Notes: generated by a model not told the origin, from the sequence alone. 64,000 nt of DNA from Sebaldella sp. S0638 (GCF_024158605.1 NZ_JAMZGM010000011.1:1-64000), one strand, 5' to 3'; counted from the first letter of the stretch, positions 51,461 through 60,176 are shown. A program made the numbers and translations.

Positions 51461-52176
51461 ACATTTAATTTCTCCTCAATTTTGCTGAATACAAAAGAAA
51501 GTACCTTTATTATAACATAATACATTACACCAATAATCAGATATGTTTCAAAATACTTATAATTTGCTGCTGAAATTGTTTTTCCGTTTCCAGTTAATTC
51601 CGATACACCTATAATTGTCAGAAGCGATGTATCCTTCAATGAAATTATAAACTGGTTTAATATTGCCGGAATCATATTCTTCACTGCCTGAGGAAGAACA
51701 ACCTTTCTCATGGCATGCTTATAAGGAAGTCCCAAACTTCTTGCAGCTTCCATCTGTCCCTTGTCTATTGCCTGAATTCCGCCTCTGAATATCTCAGCCA
51801 TGTATGCTCCTGCATTCAAGCTGATAATGATAACCCCTGCTACCTCGGCACTCATACCTGTAGGAAGCCATACCTTTATAAGAGGATTTATAATAAGGGG
51901 AACTAAAGCGAGATAAAAGAAGAAAGCCTGTACGATCAAAGGCGTTCCTCTTATTATATCTATATATTCCTTAGCCAGAAACTGTAAAACTCTTATTAAT
52001 ACGTTATAAAAATTCTTTTGCTTTGTGGTAAGTGATCTTAAATATCCAATACCTATTCCTATTAAAGTAGAAAAAATCAATGAAAAAAATGTAATTATTA
52101 ACGTTAGACGAAGACCGTCCAGAAGCTCCTTATGTGAACTTGCTATTATATCTATTACATTCTGTATAAAACTCAT
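51457..52176 (-). CDS. Polar amino-acid ABC importer, permease subunit
   Basis: The 239-residue membrane protein is of the HisM/GlnP type, with about five helices. The region [19 protein letters not shown], the EAA-type loop [32 protein letters not shown] and the end [18 protein letters not shown] are characteristic. The loop docks on the ATPase. Its ATG follows the binding-protein stop directly (TAGATG), so translation is coupled. Confidence 0.93.
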   Translation of the reverse strand: MSFIQNVIDIIASSHKELLDGLRLTLIITFFSLIFSTLIGIGIGYLRSLTTKQKNFYNVLIRVLQFLAKEYIDIIRGTPLIVQAFFFYLALVPLIINPLIKVWLPTGMSAEVAGVIIISLNAGAYMAEIFRGGIQAIDKGQMEAARSLGLPYKHAMRKVVLPQAVKNMIPAILNQFIISLKDTSLLTIIGVSELTGNGKTISAANYKYFETYLIIGVMYYVIIKVLSFVFSKIEEKLNV

Positions 52177-52995
52177 CTATTTTTCTGCCTTCCCTGTATA
52201 TTTTTCTAATATTTCCTGATATTTTCCACTTTCTTTCAGCTTTTTAAGCCCGTCATTGAATTTTTGCAATAATTCCTCATTAGCGCCTTTTTTCACTGCA
52301 AAACCAAATTGTGCAGTATTTAATCTTTCTGTTGCTATTCTTAACTGCTTAGGATTCTGCTGTGTAATCGCATATGCTATTACCGGGAAATCATCAAAAG
52401 CTACATCTGCCTGTCCGTTTATTACTGCCTGTATCATAGTAGATGTATCTTCGAATATAGTAACTTTGGCATTATACTGCTCTTTCACAGATTCGGCATA
52501 TTCAGCCCCTGTAGTTCCTTTTTTCACAGCTAATCTTTTATCTTTGAAGTCATCAGGAGAATTAATAGCTGTATTATCAGCTTTTACTATTCCTACGATT
52601 CCTGTATCATAATAAGGATCTGAAAAATCTACTGTTTTTCTTCTTTCATCGTTAATTGTCATACCGGCTATTGCACCATCAAGCTGACCAGTCTGAACTG
52701 CTCCGATAATACCGCTGAAGTCCATATGTTTCCACTCTACTTCAAAACCTTCGACTTTTGCTATTTCATTAACTATGTCTATATCTATTCCTTCGTATTT
52801 CCCGTCTTTCTTGAATTCAAAAGGAGCGAAAGCCACATCTGACCCTATGACATATTTTTTTACTTCTTTATTATCAGCTTTAGCTTCTGTTGCAGCGCCT
52901 TCTTGTTTTGCCTCTTCTTTTTTATCTGAACCGCAAGACAGCATTAACATAAATAATGATAATATTGTAACTAATTTTAAAATTTTACCTTTCAT
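52177..52995 (-). CDS. Polar amino-acid ABC importer, substrate-binding lipoprotein
   Basis: The 272-residue family 3 solute-binding protein has a lipoprotein signal (LSLFMLMLSCGS, Cys 21), a charged linker and the fold with YVIGSDVAFAPFEFKKDGKYEGIDIDIVNEIA. The ligand Arg/Asp region GIIGAVQTGQLDGAIAGMTINDERRKTVDFSDPYYDTG follows, as in Gln/Arg/His/cystine binders. The ligand cannot be chosen by eye. It is first in a three-gene operon with a TTGACA-17-TAAAAT promoter. Confidence 0.93.
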   Translation of the reverse strand: MKGKILKLVTILSLFMLMLSCGSDKKEEAKQEGAATEAKADNKEVKKYVIGSDVAFAPFEFKKDGKYEGIDIDIVNEIAKVEGFEVEWKHMDFSGIIGAVQTGQLDGAIAGMTINDERRKTVDFSDPYYDTGIVGIVKADNTAINSPDDFKDKRLAVKKGTTGAEYAESVKEQYNAKVTIFEDTSTMIQAVINGQADVAFDDFPVIAYAITQQNPKQLRIATERLNTAQFGFAVKKGANEELLQKFNDGLKKLKESGKYQEILEKYTGKAEK

Positions 52996-53038
52996 AATTA
53001 CCTCCTATATCTCTCTTTCCAAATTATATTATAGAAAG

Positions 53039-53067
53039 ATTTTACCACATACACAAACAACTGTCAA
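53039..53067 (-). promoter_or_regulatory. Promoter of the amino-acid ABC importer operon
   Basis: TTGACA, a 17-base spacer and TAAAAT on the minus strand, about 45 bases before the binding-protein start. Confidence 0.75.
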
Positions 53068-53281
53068 AACATTAAATATATAATATATATATCAATTCAT
53101 TATATAATCACATTGTTTAATGTTTAGGATTACGTTTTATTCTTTCCAAAGCAGGAAATATAATGTGAATTTTTTATTTTCTTCCTCCGTCCATGATATC
53201 TTTATTTTTTGCTATTTTACATTTTGTATCTGTTCTAAATTGGAAATTATACAACCTAATACTAATAATATCATTATTATT

Positions 53282-53770
53282 TTATCTGTAATCCCTTAAT
53301 TCATATCTGTAAAGTTCTTCTTTTAGCTTATTCTTTGCATCTTGAATCCAATCTATATCCAATTCTTTACCTTGGTTTAGAAATATTTTTTCTTCAAACT
53401 CAGTAAGCATATTTTGTATGTCTTCATAAATATTTTTTACAAATAATATTGAATATATTTTTATATGAATTCCTCTCCATTTATTATATTTAAAAAATTT
53501 CAATATTGTTAACTGATCTTTTAAATTTCTCGTTCCAGTTTTTATTCTTAGGGTGAATTCACATATTCGTAATTCATTGTTTTTATATTTTTCTATAGCA
53601 AGTAATAATTCTAAAAAATAATCATCAATATACTTAAAGTCATTTCTTATTATATGCGTTCTAAACCAGTATCTCTTTTTTTCTAAGTTAAGAATTCTTG
53701 TATTATTGACTATATTATAAAATAAGGTACAAAAACCTGCCATAGCAAAATAATCCTTAATTTCAGCCAC
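53282..53770 (-). CDS. Hypothetical helical protein in an AT-rich patch
   Basis: The 162-residue soluble protein is rich in Lys, Ile, Tyr and Asn and probably all-helical (YWFRTHIIRNDFKYIDDYFLELLLAIEK). It has a GTG start with GGAGTG upstream and overlaps the end of the gene before it by 8 bases, so the two are translated together. Base composition is more A/T-rich than the flanking operons, which points to acquired DNA. The family was not recognised. Confidence 0.55.
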   Translation of the reverse strand: MAEIKDYFAMAGFCTLFYNIVNNTRILNLEKKRYWFRTHIIRNDFKYIDDYFLELLLAIEKYKNNELRICEFTLRIKTGTRNLKDQLTILKFFKYNKWRGIHIKIYSILFVKNIYEDIQNMLTEFEEKIFLNQGKELDIDWIQDAKNKLKEELYRYELRDYR

Positions 53771-54131
53771 TGCATATCACTCCAAATAATACATCAATAA
53801 AAGTTCTTGCCTCCAGCACTCTGTTGATACCGTATTCTACATCAAGCTTAACTAATTTTTCTGTTTGTATATTTTCATAGTCAAAAATAAATCTTTTTCT
53901 AAATTTTTTTTCTCCTAACTTTTTTATACTTGGACTAAACAACCCTAGGAAGAAGGAAAATCCAATTCCTATTATTTCCTCAGAAATAAAAATAATCATA
54001 TGGCCATTATTTTTATCAAATTTATCTAATTCTAAATCCTTTCTTGCTTCTTTTCCTTTCAGCTTACCTGATAAATAATTAGAATCTGAAAGTAAATATC
54101 TTTTCAATTCAATTTTTTTATTTTCCGGCAC
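53763..54131 (-). CDS. Hypothetical protein, possibly STAS-like (DUF4325-type)
   Basis: The 122-residue protein has a GTG start with GGGGGAA upstream. The core NGHMIIFISEEIIGIGFSFFLGLFSPSIKKLGEKKFRKRFIFD has the strand-helix-strand layout, with a small-residue turn, of STAS-like DUF4325 proteins. These are often paired with a second small gene in accessory or defence loci. The match is by pattern only. It overlaps the downstream partner gene. Confidence 0.45.
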   Translation of the reverse strand: MPENKKIELKRYLLSDSNYLSGKLKGKEARKDLELDKFDKNNGHMIIFISEEIIGIGFSFFLGLFSPSIKKLGEKKFRKRFIFDYENIQTEKLVKLDVEYGINRVLEARTFIDVLFGVICSG

Positions 54132-54424
54132 TTTTATTCCCCCATCTATTTTTTATTTATATTAAATTTATTTTGAAAAAACTTCTTTATTTTATGTATA
54201 TTTCAATAATATTATAATTTATCTGTTCCAAGCAATTCATCAACTATCTCTGTTATCATCCTATATTACCATCTACCAATTAACTATATTTAAAAAATAT
54301 ATTACACTTATCTTATATTTTTCTATTATAAAATATTTTTCTCCTAAATGCAAAGATAAGGTGTATACCTAGTTCTACACTTAAAAAAAATTACAATAAA
54401 ATCATATAAACTGACATAAAAAAA
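54132..54424. other. AT-rich intergenic stretch, no gene seen
   Basis: Nearly 300 bases of extreme A/T content between the STAS-like gene and the terminator of the small zinc-ribbon gene. No structure beyond the likely promoter of the minus-strand pair was seen. Confidence 0.45.
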
Positions 54425-54447
54425 CAGCACCGGAAAATCCGATACTG
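54425..54447 (-). terminator. Terminator after the small zinc-ribbon gene
   Basis: A 9-bp stem (CAGTATCGG with CCGGTGCTG, two G-U pairs) with a 5-base loop and seven U residues in the minus RNA. Confidence 0.75.
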
Positions 54448-54456
54448 ACTATATAT

Positions 54457-54630
54457 TTATCTCATGCTTCTTTCCATTTTTGACTCTTCCGATGTTACAC
54501 AATCCGGACATACTGCTGTTTCATATTTACTATCATTTTTTACACTTGCAAATACTTTCATTTCTTGTACTTTTCCGCAATTCAGACATCCTAGCTCTTT
54601 AACATTGTAATTTTCAAAATGATCTTCCAT
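54457..54630 (-). CDS. Small zinc-ribbon-like protein
   Basis: A 57-codon frame encodes MEDHFENYNVKELGCLNCGK and a second cysteine pair in AVCPDC, about 25 residues later. The CxxC...CxxC layout suggests a small zinc ribbon. A GGTGA site lies 5 bases upstream and a strong terminator just downstream, so it is very likely a real gene. It follows the 85-residue gene by 36 bases and probably shares its transcript. Function unknown. Confidence 0.7.
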   Translation of the reverse strand: MEDHFENYNVKELGCLNCGKVQEMKVFASVKNDSKYETAVCPDCVTSEESKMERSMR

Positions 54631-54666
54631 ATTTTCACCGTCCTTACTGTAATATCAAAACAATTC

Positions 54667-54924
54667 CTAATTGATCACAAAACTTTTATCATGCTTAAAA
54701 TAAAATTTTTTCAATTCCATTATTAAGTCACTGCTAATATTCTGCGGAACAATTTTTTTACTTTCATTATAGGAAAAACTCTTAAAATTTACTATTTTCA
54801 TATTGTTATAATATGCTACTATTGAAATAAATTTATCTTCTTTCTTGATCTCAATCATATTTCTAGAAATTATTTTCATTAGCTTGTACTCATAAAATTT
54901 ACATATTTCATCCAGTTGATTCAT
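54667..54924 (-). CDS. Hypothetical 85-residue protein
   Basis: A small soluble protein with GGAGG site, beginning MNQLDEICKFYEYKLMKIIS. It is rich in Lys, Ile and Asn, with two predicted helices around a short sheet (FISIVAYYNNMKIVNFKSF). It appears to be cotranscribed with the zinc-ribbon gene. The family was not recognised. Confidence 0.55.
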   Translation of the reverse strand: MNQLDEICKFYEYKLMKIISRNMIEIKKEDKFISIVAYYNNMKIVNFKSFSYNESKKIVPQNISSDLIMELKKFYFKHDKSFVIN

Positions 54925-55106
54925 TTAAAAGCCTCCTTTAATTTAATATACAAACATTTTATCATATAGGCAATTATTTGTATATGAAATTTTTATATTT
55001 TTCATAAAATTTTTATTATTTCTCATTATATTAATTTATTATTTAAGAATATAGATTAATTTATAGATTAATTAAAAATAAAACATAATATTTCTATAAA
55101 AAAAAT

Positions 55107-55129
55107 CACCGGTAAATGCATCACCGGCG
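55107..55129 (-). terminator. Terminator of the ylxM-ffh-rpsP operon
   Basis: CGCCGGT pairs with ACCGGTG (one G-U) across 9 bases and is followed by a U-rich tail in the minus RNA, 25 bases past the rpsP stop. Confidence 0.75.
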
Positions 55130-55153
55130 AAAATATCTAAATATAAAATTTTA

Positions 55154-55423
55154 TTATTTCTTTTTTGTTGCTTGGAATTTTTCCCATATACCTTCTTTAG
55201 TAAGAATACTTTTTACTGTTCTTGTAGGTTGTGCACCATTTTGTAAGAATCTTAAAACTTCTTCTTCTTTTATTTCTATTTGCTTTCCTTCTTCCACAAG
55301 CGGGTTATATGTTCCTAAATAAGCAATAGCTTTACCATCTCTTTGAGTTAATTCTTCCATAGCTGCAATTCTATATACAGGCTTTTTTCTTCTTCCTAAT
55401 CTTGTTAATCTTAATTTTACCAT
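55154..55423 (-). CDS. rpsP: 30S ribosomal protein S16
   Basis: The 89-residue protein begins MVKLRLTRLGRRKKPVYRIA, diagnostic of S16, and continues RDGKAIAYLGTYNP. It helps assemble the 30S subunit. It lies 40 bases downstream of ffh, the usual ylxM-ffh-rpsP order in fusobacteria and Firmicutes. Normal length. Confidence 0.98.
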   Translation of the reverse strand: MVKLRLTRLGRRKKPVYRIAAMEELTQRDGKAIAYLGTYNPLVEEGKQIEIKEEEVLRFLQNGAQPTRTVKSILTKEGIWEKFQATKKK

Positions 55424-55463
55424 TTTATTTTACCTCCAAAATATATTTAATTATTTTTATTAA

Positions 55464-56798
55464 TTATCTTTTCTTGCCTCTGAATCCTCCGGGCATTCCG
55501 GGAATTCCTCCGCTGTTGAACATTTTCATTACCTGTTTCATCTGTTCATACTGTTTTATCAGCTTATTTACCTCAGTTACGTCTGTTCCGCTTCCATTCG
55601 CGATTCTCTTTTTTCTGCCTCCGTTTTTGAGAAGCTTCGGATCTCTTCTTTCCTGAACTGTCATGGAATATATTATGGCCTCTACCTTTTTCATCTCTTT
55701 TTCAGCCATTGCCATATCTATGGCACTTGTATCCACACCAGGTATGAGCTTCATAATATTTCCCAAAGATCCCATTTTCTTGATCATCTTAAACTGTTTC
55801 AGAAAATCTTCAAAATCAAATTGATTCTTACGAAACTTTTCTTCCATTTTCTTTGCTTCATCTTCATCAATTACTTCCTGAGCTTTTTCTACCAGTGACA
55901 CTACATCTCCCATACCAAGAATTCTTGATGCGAGTCTGTCAGGATGAAAAGCTGACATATCGTCAAGTTTTTCCCCGTCACTGATAAATTTTATCGGTTT
56001 TCCCGATACTTCTTTAATGGACAGTGCGGCTCCGCCTCTTGTATCTCCGTCTAGTTTCGTAAGTACCACACCGCTTATATCAAGATCGTCATTAAATGTT
56101 TTTGCCACATTTACTGCATCCTGCCCTGTCATACCGTCTACCACGAGAAGTATTTCATCTGGATGAAAATTGTTTTTTACTTCTTTTAGTTCATTCATAA
56201 GCTGTTCGTCTATGTGAAGTCTTCCTGCTGTATCAAATATTACATAAGTAGCATTCTCTTCCTTTGCCTTTTCCATACCAGCCTTACATATTTCCAGTAC
56301 ATTTGTACTCTCATCTATTGTAAAAGCCGGAATTCCTGTTTGTTCCCCGAGAACTTTTATCTGCTTCTTAGCTGCTGGTCTGTAAACATCGGCTCCTATC
56401 AAAAAAGGCTTTTCTCCTTTTTTCTTAAGGTATTTACCAAGCTTTGCCGAAAAAGTAGTCTTTCCTGCTCCCTGTAATCCGGTAAGCATTACTACTGTAG
56501 GCGGCTTCGCAGCTTTTGCTATGGTAACATTTGTTCCTCCGAGTACCTCTACAAGTTCGTCATTTACTATTTTTACAAACTGCTGGGTAGGATTTACACC
56601 TTTAATTACCTCTTCCCCCACAGCCTTATCTCTTATTTTAGCTACAAAATTCTTTGCCACTCCATAGTTGACATCTGCCTCCAGCAACGCAAGTCTTACT
56701 TCTCTTAAAGCATCTTTGATATTGCTTTCTGTCAGTCTGCCCTGACCGCTTACTTTCTTGAAGATGTCCTGAAATCTGTCTCCCAAACTATTAAACAT
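55464..56798 (-). CDS. ffh: Signal recognition particle GTPase (Ffh/SRP54)
   Basis: The 444-residue protein has the N domain (1-85) and the GTPase domain with GLQGAGKTTFSAKLG, DTAGRLHIDEQLM, TKLDGDTRGGAAL and the DDMSAFHPDRLASRILGMGD closing motif. Its Met-rich M domain (about 320-444) ends MKMFNSGGIPGMPGG. It binds the SRP RNA and signal peptides and delivers ribosomes to the membrane receptor. It is the middle gene of ylxM-ffh-rpsP. Confidence 0.98.
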   Translation of the reverse strand: MFNSLGDRFQDIFKKVSGQGRLTESNIKDALREVRLALLEADVNYGVAKNFVAKIRDKAVGEEVIKGVNPTQQFVKIVNDELVEVLGGTNVTIAKAAKPPTVVMLTGLQGAGKTTFSAKLGKYLKKKGEKPFLIGADVYRPAAKKQIKVLGEQTGIPAFTIDESTNVLEICKAGMEKAKEENATYVIFDTAGRLHIDEQLMNELKEVKNNFHPDEILLVVDGMTGQDAVNVAKTFNDDLDISGVVLTKLDGDTRGGAALSIKEVSGKPIKFISDGEKLDDMSAFHPDRLASRILGMGDVVSLVEKAQEVIDEDEAKKMEEKFRKNQFDFEDFLKQFKMIKKMGSLGNIMKLIPGVDTSAIDMAMAEKEMKKVEAIIYSMTVQERRDPKLLKNGGRKKRIANGSGTDVTEVNKLIKQYEQMKQVMKMFNSGGIPGMPGGFRGKKR

Positions 56799-56846
56799 TA
56801 AAACACCTCATAATTATCACATTATTATTAACTTCGCTCATAATGA

Positions 56847-57173
56847 CTATTCCTCGTCAAATCCGAGTTCTGCTATTATTCTTTCGAGTTTTTCCCTTGA
56901 AAGTCCGCTTCGCAGTTCCTGAAGCTTATCTTTCAGTTCCATATCTCTTTTGTATATGTTTAATTTATTTTCATAATCATCAAGCTGCTTCATACCTCTT
57001 TTTATATTATCAAAAACAGCTTGTCTGGTAACACCGTATTCCTCGGCTATTTCACTAAAGGAATAATCCTCTTCAAAATACAGCTCCAGATATATTTTCT
57101 GTTTTTTACTAAATAAATTCTTATAGTAAAAAAATAAATTTGAATACTTTAAAAAATCGGCTAATTTATCCAT
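56847..57173 (-). CDS. ylxM: YlxM-family helix-turn-helix protein
   Basis: The 108-residue protein has the YlxM pattern: KKQKIYLELYFEEDYSFSEIAEEYGVTRQAVFDNIKRG, a sigma-70 region-4-like HTH. YlxM accompanies ffh in many bacteria and is linked to SRP function. The family's usual N-terminus supports the ATG at 57173. No Shine-Dalgarno is seen. The promoter at 57184-57212 would put the transcript start only about four bases before this codon, so the mRNA may be leaderless. Confidence 0.9.
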   Translation of the reverse strand: MDKLADFLKYSNLFFYYKNLFSKKQKIYLELYFEEDYSFSEIAEEYGVTRQAVFDNIKRGMKQLDDYENKLNIYKRDMELKDKLQELRSGLSREKLERIIAELGFDEE

Positions 57174-57183
57174 AACATAGACT

Positions 57184-57212
57184 ATTATATCGGATCACCA
57201 TATCATTGTCAA
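57184..57212 (-). promoter_or_regulatory. Consensus promoter of ylxM-ffh-rpsP
   Basis: TTGACA, a 17-base spacer and TATAAT on the minus strand, matching consensus at all twelve positions. The -10 box ends 10 bases before the ylxM ATG. Confidence 0.8.
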
Positions 57213-57350
57213 GTATTTTTTCTTTACTTTTTTATTTTACAGGCTGTGTGACTTCTTTTTTTATTTTCCTGTTATCTTTAATCTGCTGTTTTTCCTATAT
57301 TTATAAGACATTCCTATGGAATTACCCATAATTTTTTCCTTTTTCAAAAA

Positions 57351-57380
57351 AATATACCCTGACAAAGATCAGAGTATATT
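57351..57380 (-). terminator. Terminator after the small lipoprotein gene
   Basis: AATATACTCTGA pairs with TCAGGGTATATT (one G-U) in the minus RNA, with a 6-base loop and a U run, just past the stop at 57388. Confidence 0.8.
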
Positions 57381-57387
57381 TTACTGA

Positions 57388-57537
57388 TTATTTTATATTA
57401 ATATCTATATCCGGTGCTGAAAGATCAATACTGGTATTACATTTTGGATTTTTTTTACTTGAATTGCAGCTGTGATGTACACTCGCGCAAGAAGTTAATA
57501 AAATGACCAATGTCATTACTAAAAATAACTTTTTCAT
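57388..57537 (-). CDS. Small 49-residue lipoprotein
   Basis: A 49-codon frame with GGAGG seven bases before the ATG. It encodes a lipoprotein signal (MKKLFLVMTLVILLTSC, Cys 17 after L-T-S) and then a short mature part with three further Cys (Cys 24, Cys 33 and the anchor) ending APDIDINIK. A strong terminator follows directly. It would be lipid-anchored after signal peptidase II cleavage. It is too short for common length cut-offs and has no recognised family. Confidence 0.75.
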   Translation of the reverse strand: MKKLFLVMTLVILLTSCASVHHSCNSSKKNPKCNTSIDLSAPDIDINIK

Positions 57538-57601
57538 TTATTTACCTCCAAAATTTATTAATTAATTATACCACATTTCCTCTTATCAAACAAACGGTAT
57601 A

Positions 57602-58195
57602 TTAATATCCAAGTATCTTATTCCACTCGTCTATTCTGTTTTTATTTTCCTCAAGAAGCTTTTGTACCCCGTCACCGCTTATAGTGATCTGCTCCATTAC
57701 ATCTCCCTGAGTAATTGATTTCAGCACTTCCATATCTTCCTCAGATTTCAGTTCGCCGAAAATGGCGTGTTTGTTATTCAGCCATGTTGTCTGTACAGTT
57801 GTTATGAAGAACTGGCTTCCATTTGTTCCAGGTCCTGCATTTGCCATAGCCAGCTTTCCGGGTTCTGAAAAATCAAGTCCGTTATATACCTCATCCTCAA
57901 ATTTGTACCCCGGTCCTCCTGAACCCGTTCCTGTGGGATCTCCTCCCTGTGCCATAAAATCCTCAATTACTCTGTGGAATTTTAACCCGTTATAATATCC
58001 GTGCTGTGCCAGATTCACAAAGCTGGCAACTGTTACAGGTGCTTTTTCAGGAAACAAAACCAGATTAATAGTCCCTTTACTTGTTTTTATTGTTGCTGTT
58101 ATACCAGACATCTTTTTATCCTCCTTATTTATTTTGTCAGCTGTTGATAATAATGATAACATAAAAATCAATAAAATTATTGTGATTTTTTTCAT
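57602..58195 (-). CDS. Exported cyclophilin-type peptidyl-prolyl isomerase
   Basis: The 197-residue protein has a signal peptide (MKKITIILLIFMLSLLSTA), a short charged linker and a full bacterial cyclophilin domain with FHRVIEDFMAQGGDP, GTNGSQFFITT and the catalytic Arg in FHR. It would speed proline isomerisation of proteins in the periplasm. An internal Met (MSGITATI) could give a cytoplasmic form, but no clear ribosome site precedes it. It follows the lipoprotein gene region with separate transcription. Confidence 0.9.
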   Translation of the reverse strand: MKKITIILLIFMLSLLSTADKINKEDKKMSGITATIKTSKGTINLVLFPEKAPVTVASFVNLAQHGYYNGLKFHRVIEDFMAQGGDPTGTGSGGPGYKFEDEVYNGLDFSEPGKLAMANAGPGTNGSQFFITTVQTTWLNNKHAIFGELKSEEDMEVLKSITQGDVMEQITISGDGVQKLLEENKNRIDEWNKILGY

Positions 58196-58242
58196 TTTAC
58201 ATCCTTTCTGTTTCAGATTATTCTGTTTAAAAAAATGGGCTG

Positions 58243-58923
58243 CTAATATATTCTAAACTCTTTCAGAAGCTTTTCCCTCTGTCTGTAATCGGGCATGTAT
58301 CTTTCTATATGATGATAAAAATCCCTGCTGTGGTTAGGGTGTCTTAAATGAGCTATTTCATGAAGAACAACATATTCTATACAAGGTACAGGCTTTTTTA
58401 CCAGTTCTGTATTAAGATTAATATATTTTTTTCTGTGATTGCATGAACCCCATCTTGATTTCATTTTTTTTATCGAAAGATGCTCTATTCTTTCACCGAG
58501 GATATTCAGATATTTATCCATAACCTGTGGAAATAAAGCTTTTGCCTTTTCAAAGTACCATTTTTCAGTTATTTTCTTTTTTAATTCATAAATATCTTCT
58601 TTTACAATAAGAATAAATTTTTCATTATTAAAATGAATTCTGTTTTCATTCCCGTTTCTTACTTCCAGCTCATAAAGCCGTCCGAGATAGCTCAGCTTTT
58701 CTCCTGATACATATTGTAATTCCGGATTTTTCGGAAGACTGTCAAGCCTTTTTTGCACTTCCTCTATCCAGCTTTTTTTTGATCTTATAAAATTTTCTAT
58801 ATAATCTGTATGAAGCTTCAGCGGTGCTGATATATAAATTCTTCTGTCAGGATAAATTCGTAAATTAATGTTTTTTATTTTCTTTCTTTCCACTTCATAT
58901 CCGAGTATTATCTCTTTTTTCAT
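58243..58923 (-). CDS. YgjP/DUF45-type zinc metallopeptidase
   Basis: The 226-residue protein is of the YgjP-like metallopeptidase domain family: RKKIKNINLRIYPDRRIYISAP at the start, then KSRWGSCNHRKKYINLNTEL and the zinc motif VVLHEIAHLRHPNHSRDFY (HExxH with a distal His). In genomes it often travels with restriction or DNA-linked genes, but none are next to it here. The substrate is unknown and it is probably cytoplasmic. Confidence 0.88.
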   Translation of the reverse strand: MKKEIILGYEVERKKIKNINLRIYPDRRIYISAPLKLHTDYIENFIRSKKSWIEEVQKRLDSLPKNPELQYVSGEKLSYLGRLYELEVRNGNENRIHFNNEKFILIVKEDIYELKKKITEKWYFEKAKALFPQVMDKYLNILGERIEHLSIKKMKSRWGSCNHRKKYINLNTELVKKPVPCIEYVVLHEIAHLRHPNHSRDFYHHIERYMPDYRQREKLLKEFRIY

Positions 58924-59045
58924 TATGTTTCCTCTTTATCTCAAATATTTCATCACTATAAAAATATAGCATTTTTTATCAAATATGTAAATATTTACTA
59001 ATTATACTATGATATTATTTTCTTAATTTCTGTTTCTGATATTTA

Positions 59046-59594
59046 TCAGAATATTATGTAGACAAATATTGCTCCCAGTACAATTATATTAAATATCACT
59101 TCTTTCAATATTGAAATTTTGATATGATAATCTGTTCCCTCAAGATCAGCATACAATTTTTCATATCCCGTTATATTATGGTCTTTTTTTATATAAAAGC
59201 AGTATATTTTCCCGCAGTCATTCATAACCATCTTTATTCCGTTAAATATAGTTTTTCTGTATCGCACATCTGTATTTTTATATAATAATTCCAGTTTCAT
59301 TACTCCGTCTTTATAAAAATAAAAATTATCCCTTTTTACCTCTAAATCTATCTCGCCTTTCAATAGAAGGCTCTTTTGCCCGAATAATATTTTTATAAAA
59401 AAAATCAGCACAACAGAAACCAATCCCAAAATATTATACCATATCTCATAATTCTCAATTAAATCCAGAAAAACAATAAAAAATAACATTAACAGCATCA
59501 AAATAGAAAAAATTGTATTTATCTTTTTTTCAAATTCTGTATTAGTTATTTCCATTTTTCTTATATTTAAAGTATATTTAGCATATTCTATCAT
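59046..59594 (-). CDS. Small membrane protein, family member 1
   Basis: The 182-residue protein has two central helices (about 28-75), then a soluble block (GEIDLEVKRDNFYFYKDGVMKLELLYKNTDVRYRKTIFNGIKMVMN... CFYIKKDHNITGYEKLYADL) and one C-terminal helix. Two more genes upstream encode the same layout. The soluble block resembles a small PH/YcxB-like domain. It is 21 bases after member 2 and in one operon. Function unknown. Confidence 0.6.
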   Translation of the reverse strand: MIEYAKYTLNIRKMEITNTEFEKKINTIFSILMLLMLFFIVFLDLIENYEIWYNILGLVSVVLIFFIKILFGQKSLLLKGEIDLEVKRDNFYFYKDGVMKLELLYKNTDVRYRKTIFNGIKMVMNDCGKIYCFYIKKDHNITGYEKLYADLEGTDYHIKISILKEVIFNIIVLGAIFVYIIF

Positions 59595-59615
59595 TTCTCC
59601 CCCTAATTCCTTCTG

Positions 59616-60176
59616 TTATTTTGATAATATCACGGAAATTATTATATAAATTCCAAGCATTGCGAAACAGATTAACTTAGCATATTCCCTGATAAAAGAA
59701 CTTTTTTGAAATTTTTTAGTTTTCATATCTGAATATAGCTTTTCGCATTCCTGATATTCACTGTCCATTTTCAAGTAAAACTCAAATATCTTTTCATGGG
59801 CATTAATAATTAATTTCAAATTATTAAAGAGTGTCTTTCTATACTTTGTATTTATGTAGTTATCCAGTAATTTCAGTGCTAATTCTTCATTTTTATAAAA
59901 ATAAAAGTCTTTTCTTTTCATTATTAATTTAATTTCACCGTCTAATATCAATGTTCGTTTCACTCTAAAATTATTTATTATATATAATAAATAAAAAACA
60001 AAAAATAAAGCTATAATGCCGACATTAACTATTTTTTCTAAATCTATAAAAATAAATGGAATTATATATAATACAATACCAGAAATTAATACAGCTTTAT
60101 CAGCTTTTTCCAAAAACTCTATATCCTTCACGCTGCTTTTCATCACATATAAATTATATTTATTATCTTCTGTCAT
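59616..60176 (-). CDS. Small membrane protein, family member 2
   Basis: The 186-residue paralogue of the neighbour: two helices (about 30-75), then GEIKLIMKRKDFYFYKNEELALKLLDNYINTKYRKTLFNNLKLIIN, FEFYLKMDSEYQECEKLYSDM and a C-terminal helix. The repeated 'YRKTxFNxxKLxxN' and 'EKLYxDM' blocks tie the three genes together as tandem duplicates that have diverged widely. Confidence 0.6.
   Translation of the reverse strand: MTEDNKYNLYVMKSSVKDIEFLEKADKAVLISGIVLYIIPFIFIDLEKIVNVGIIALFFVFYLLYIINNFRVKRTLILDGEIKLIMKRKDFYFYKNEELALKLLDNYINTKYRKTLFNNLKLIINAHEKIFEFYLKMDSEYQECEKLYSDMKTKKFQKSSFIREYAKLICFAMLGIYIIISVILSK

Noticed and set aside
53193-53291. A 32-codon hydrophobic plus-strand peptide (MISLFFAILHF...) that could be a type I toxin
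   Set aside because: No ribosome site before the ATG, the frame overlaps the end of a minus-strand gene, and no antisense RNA promoter was evident.
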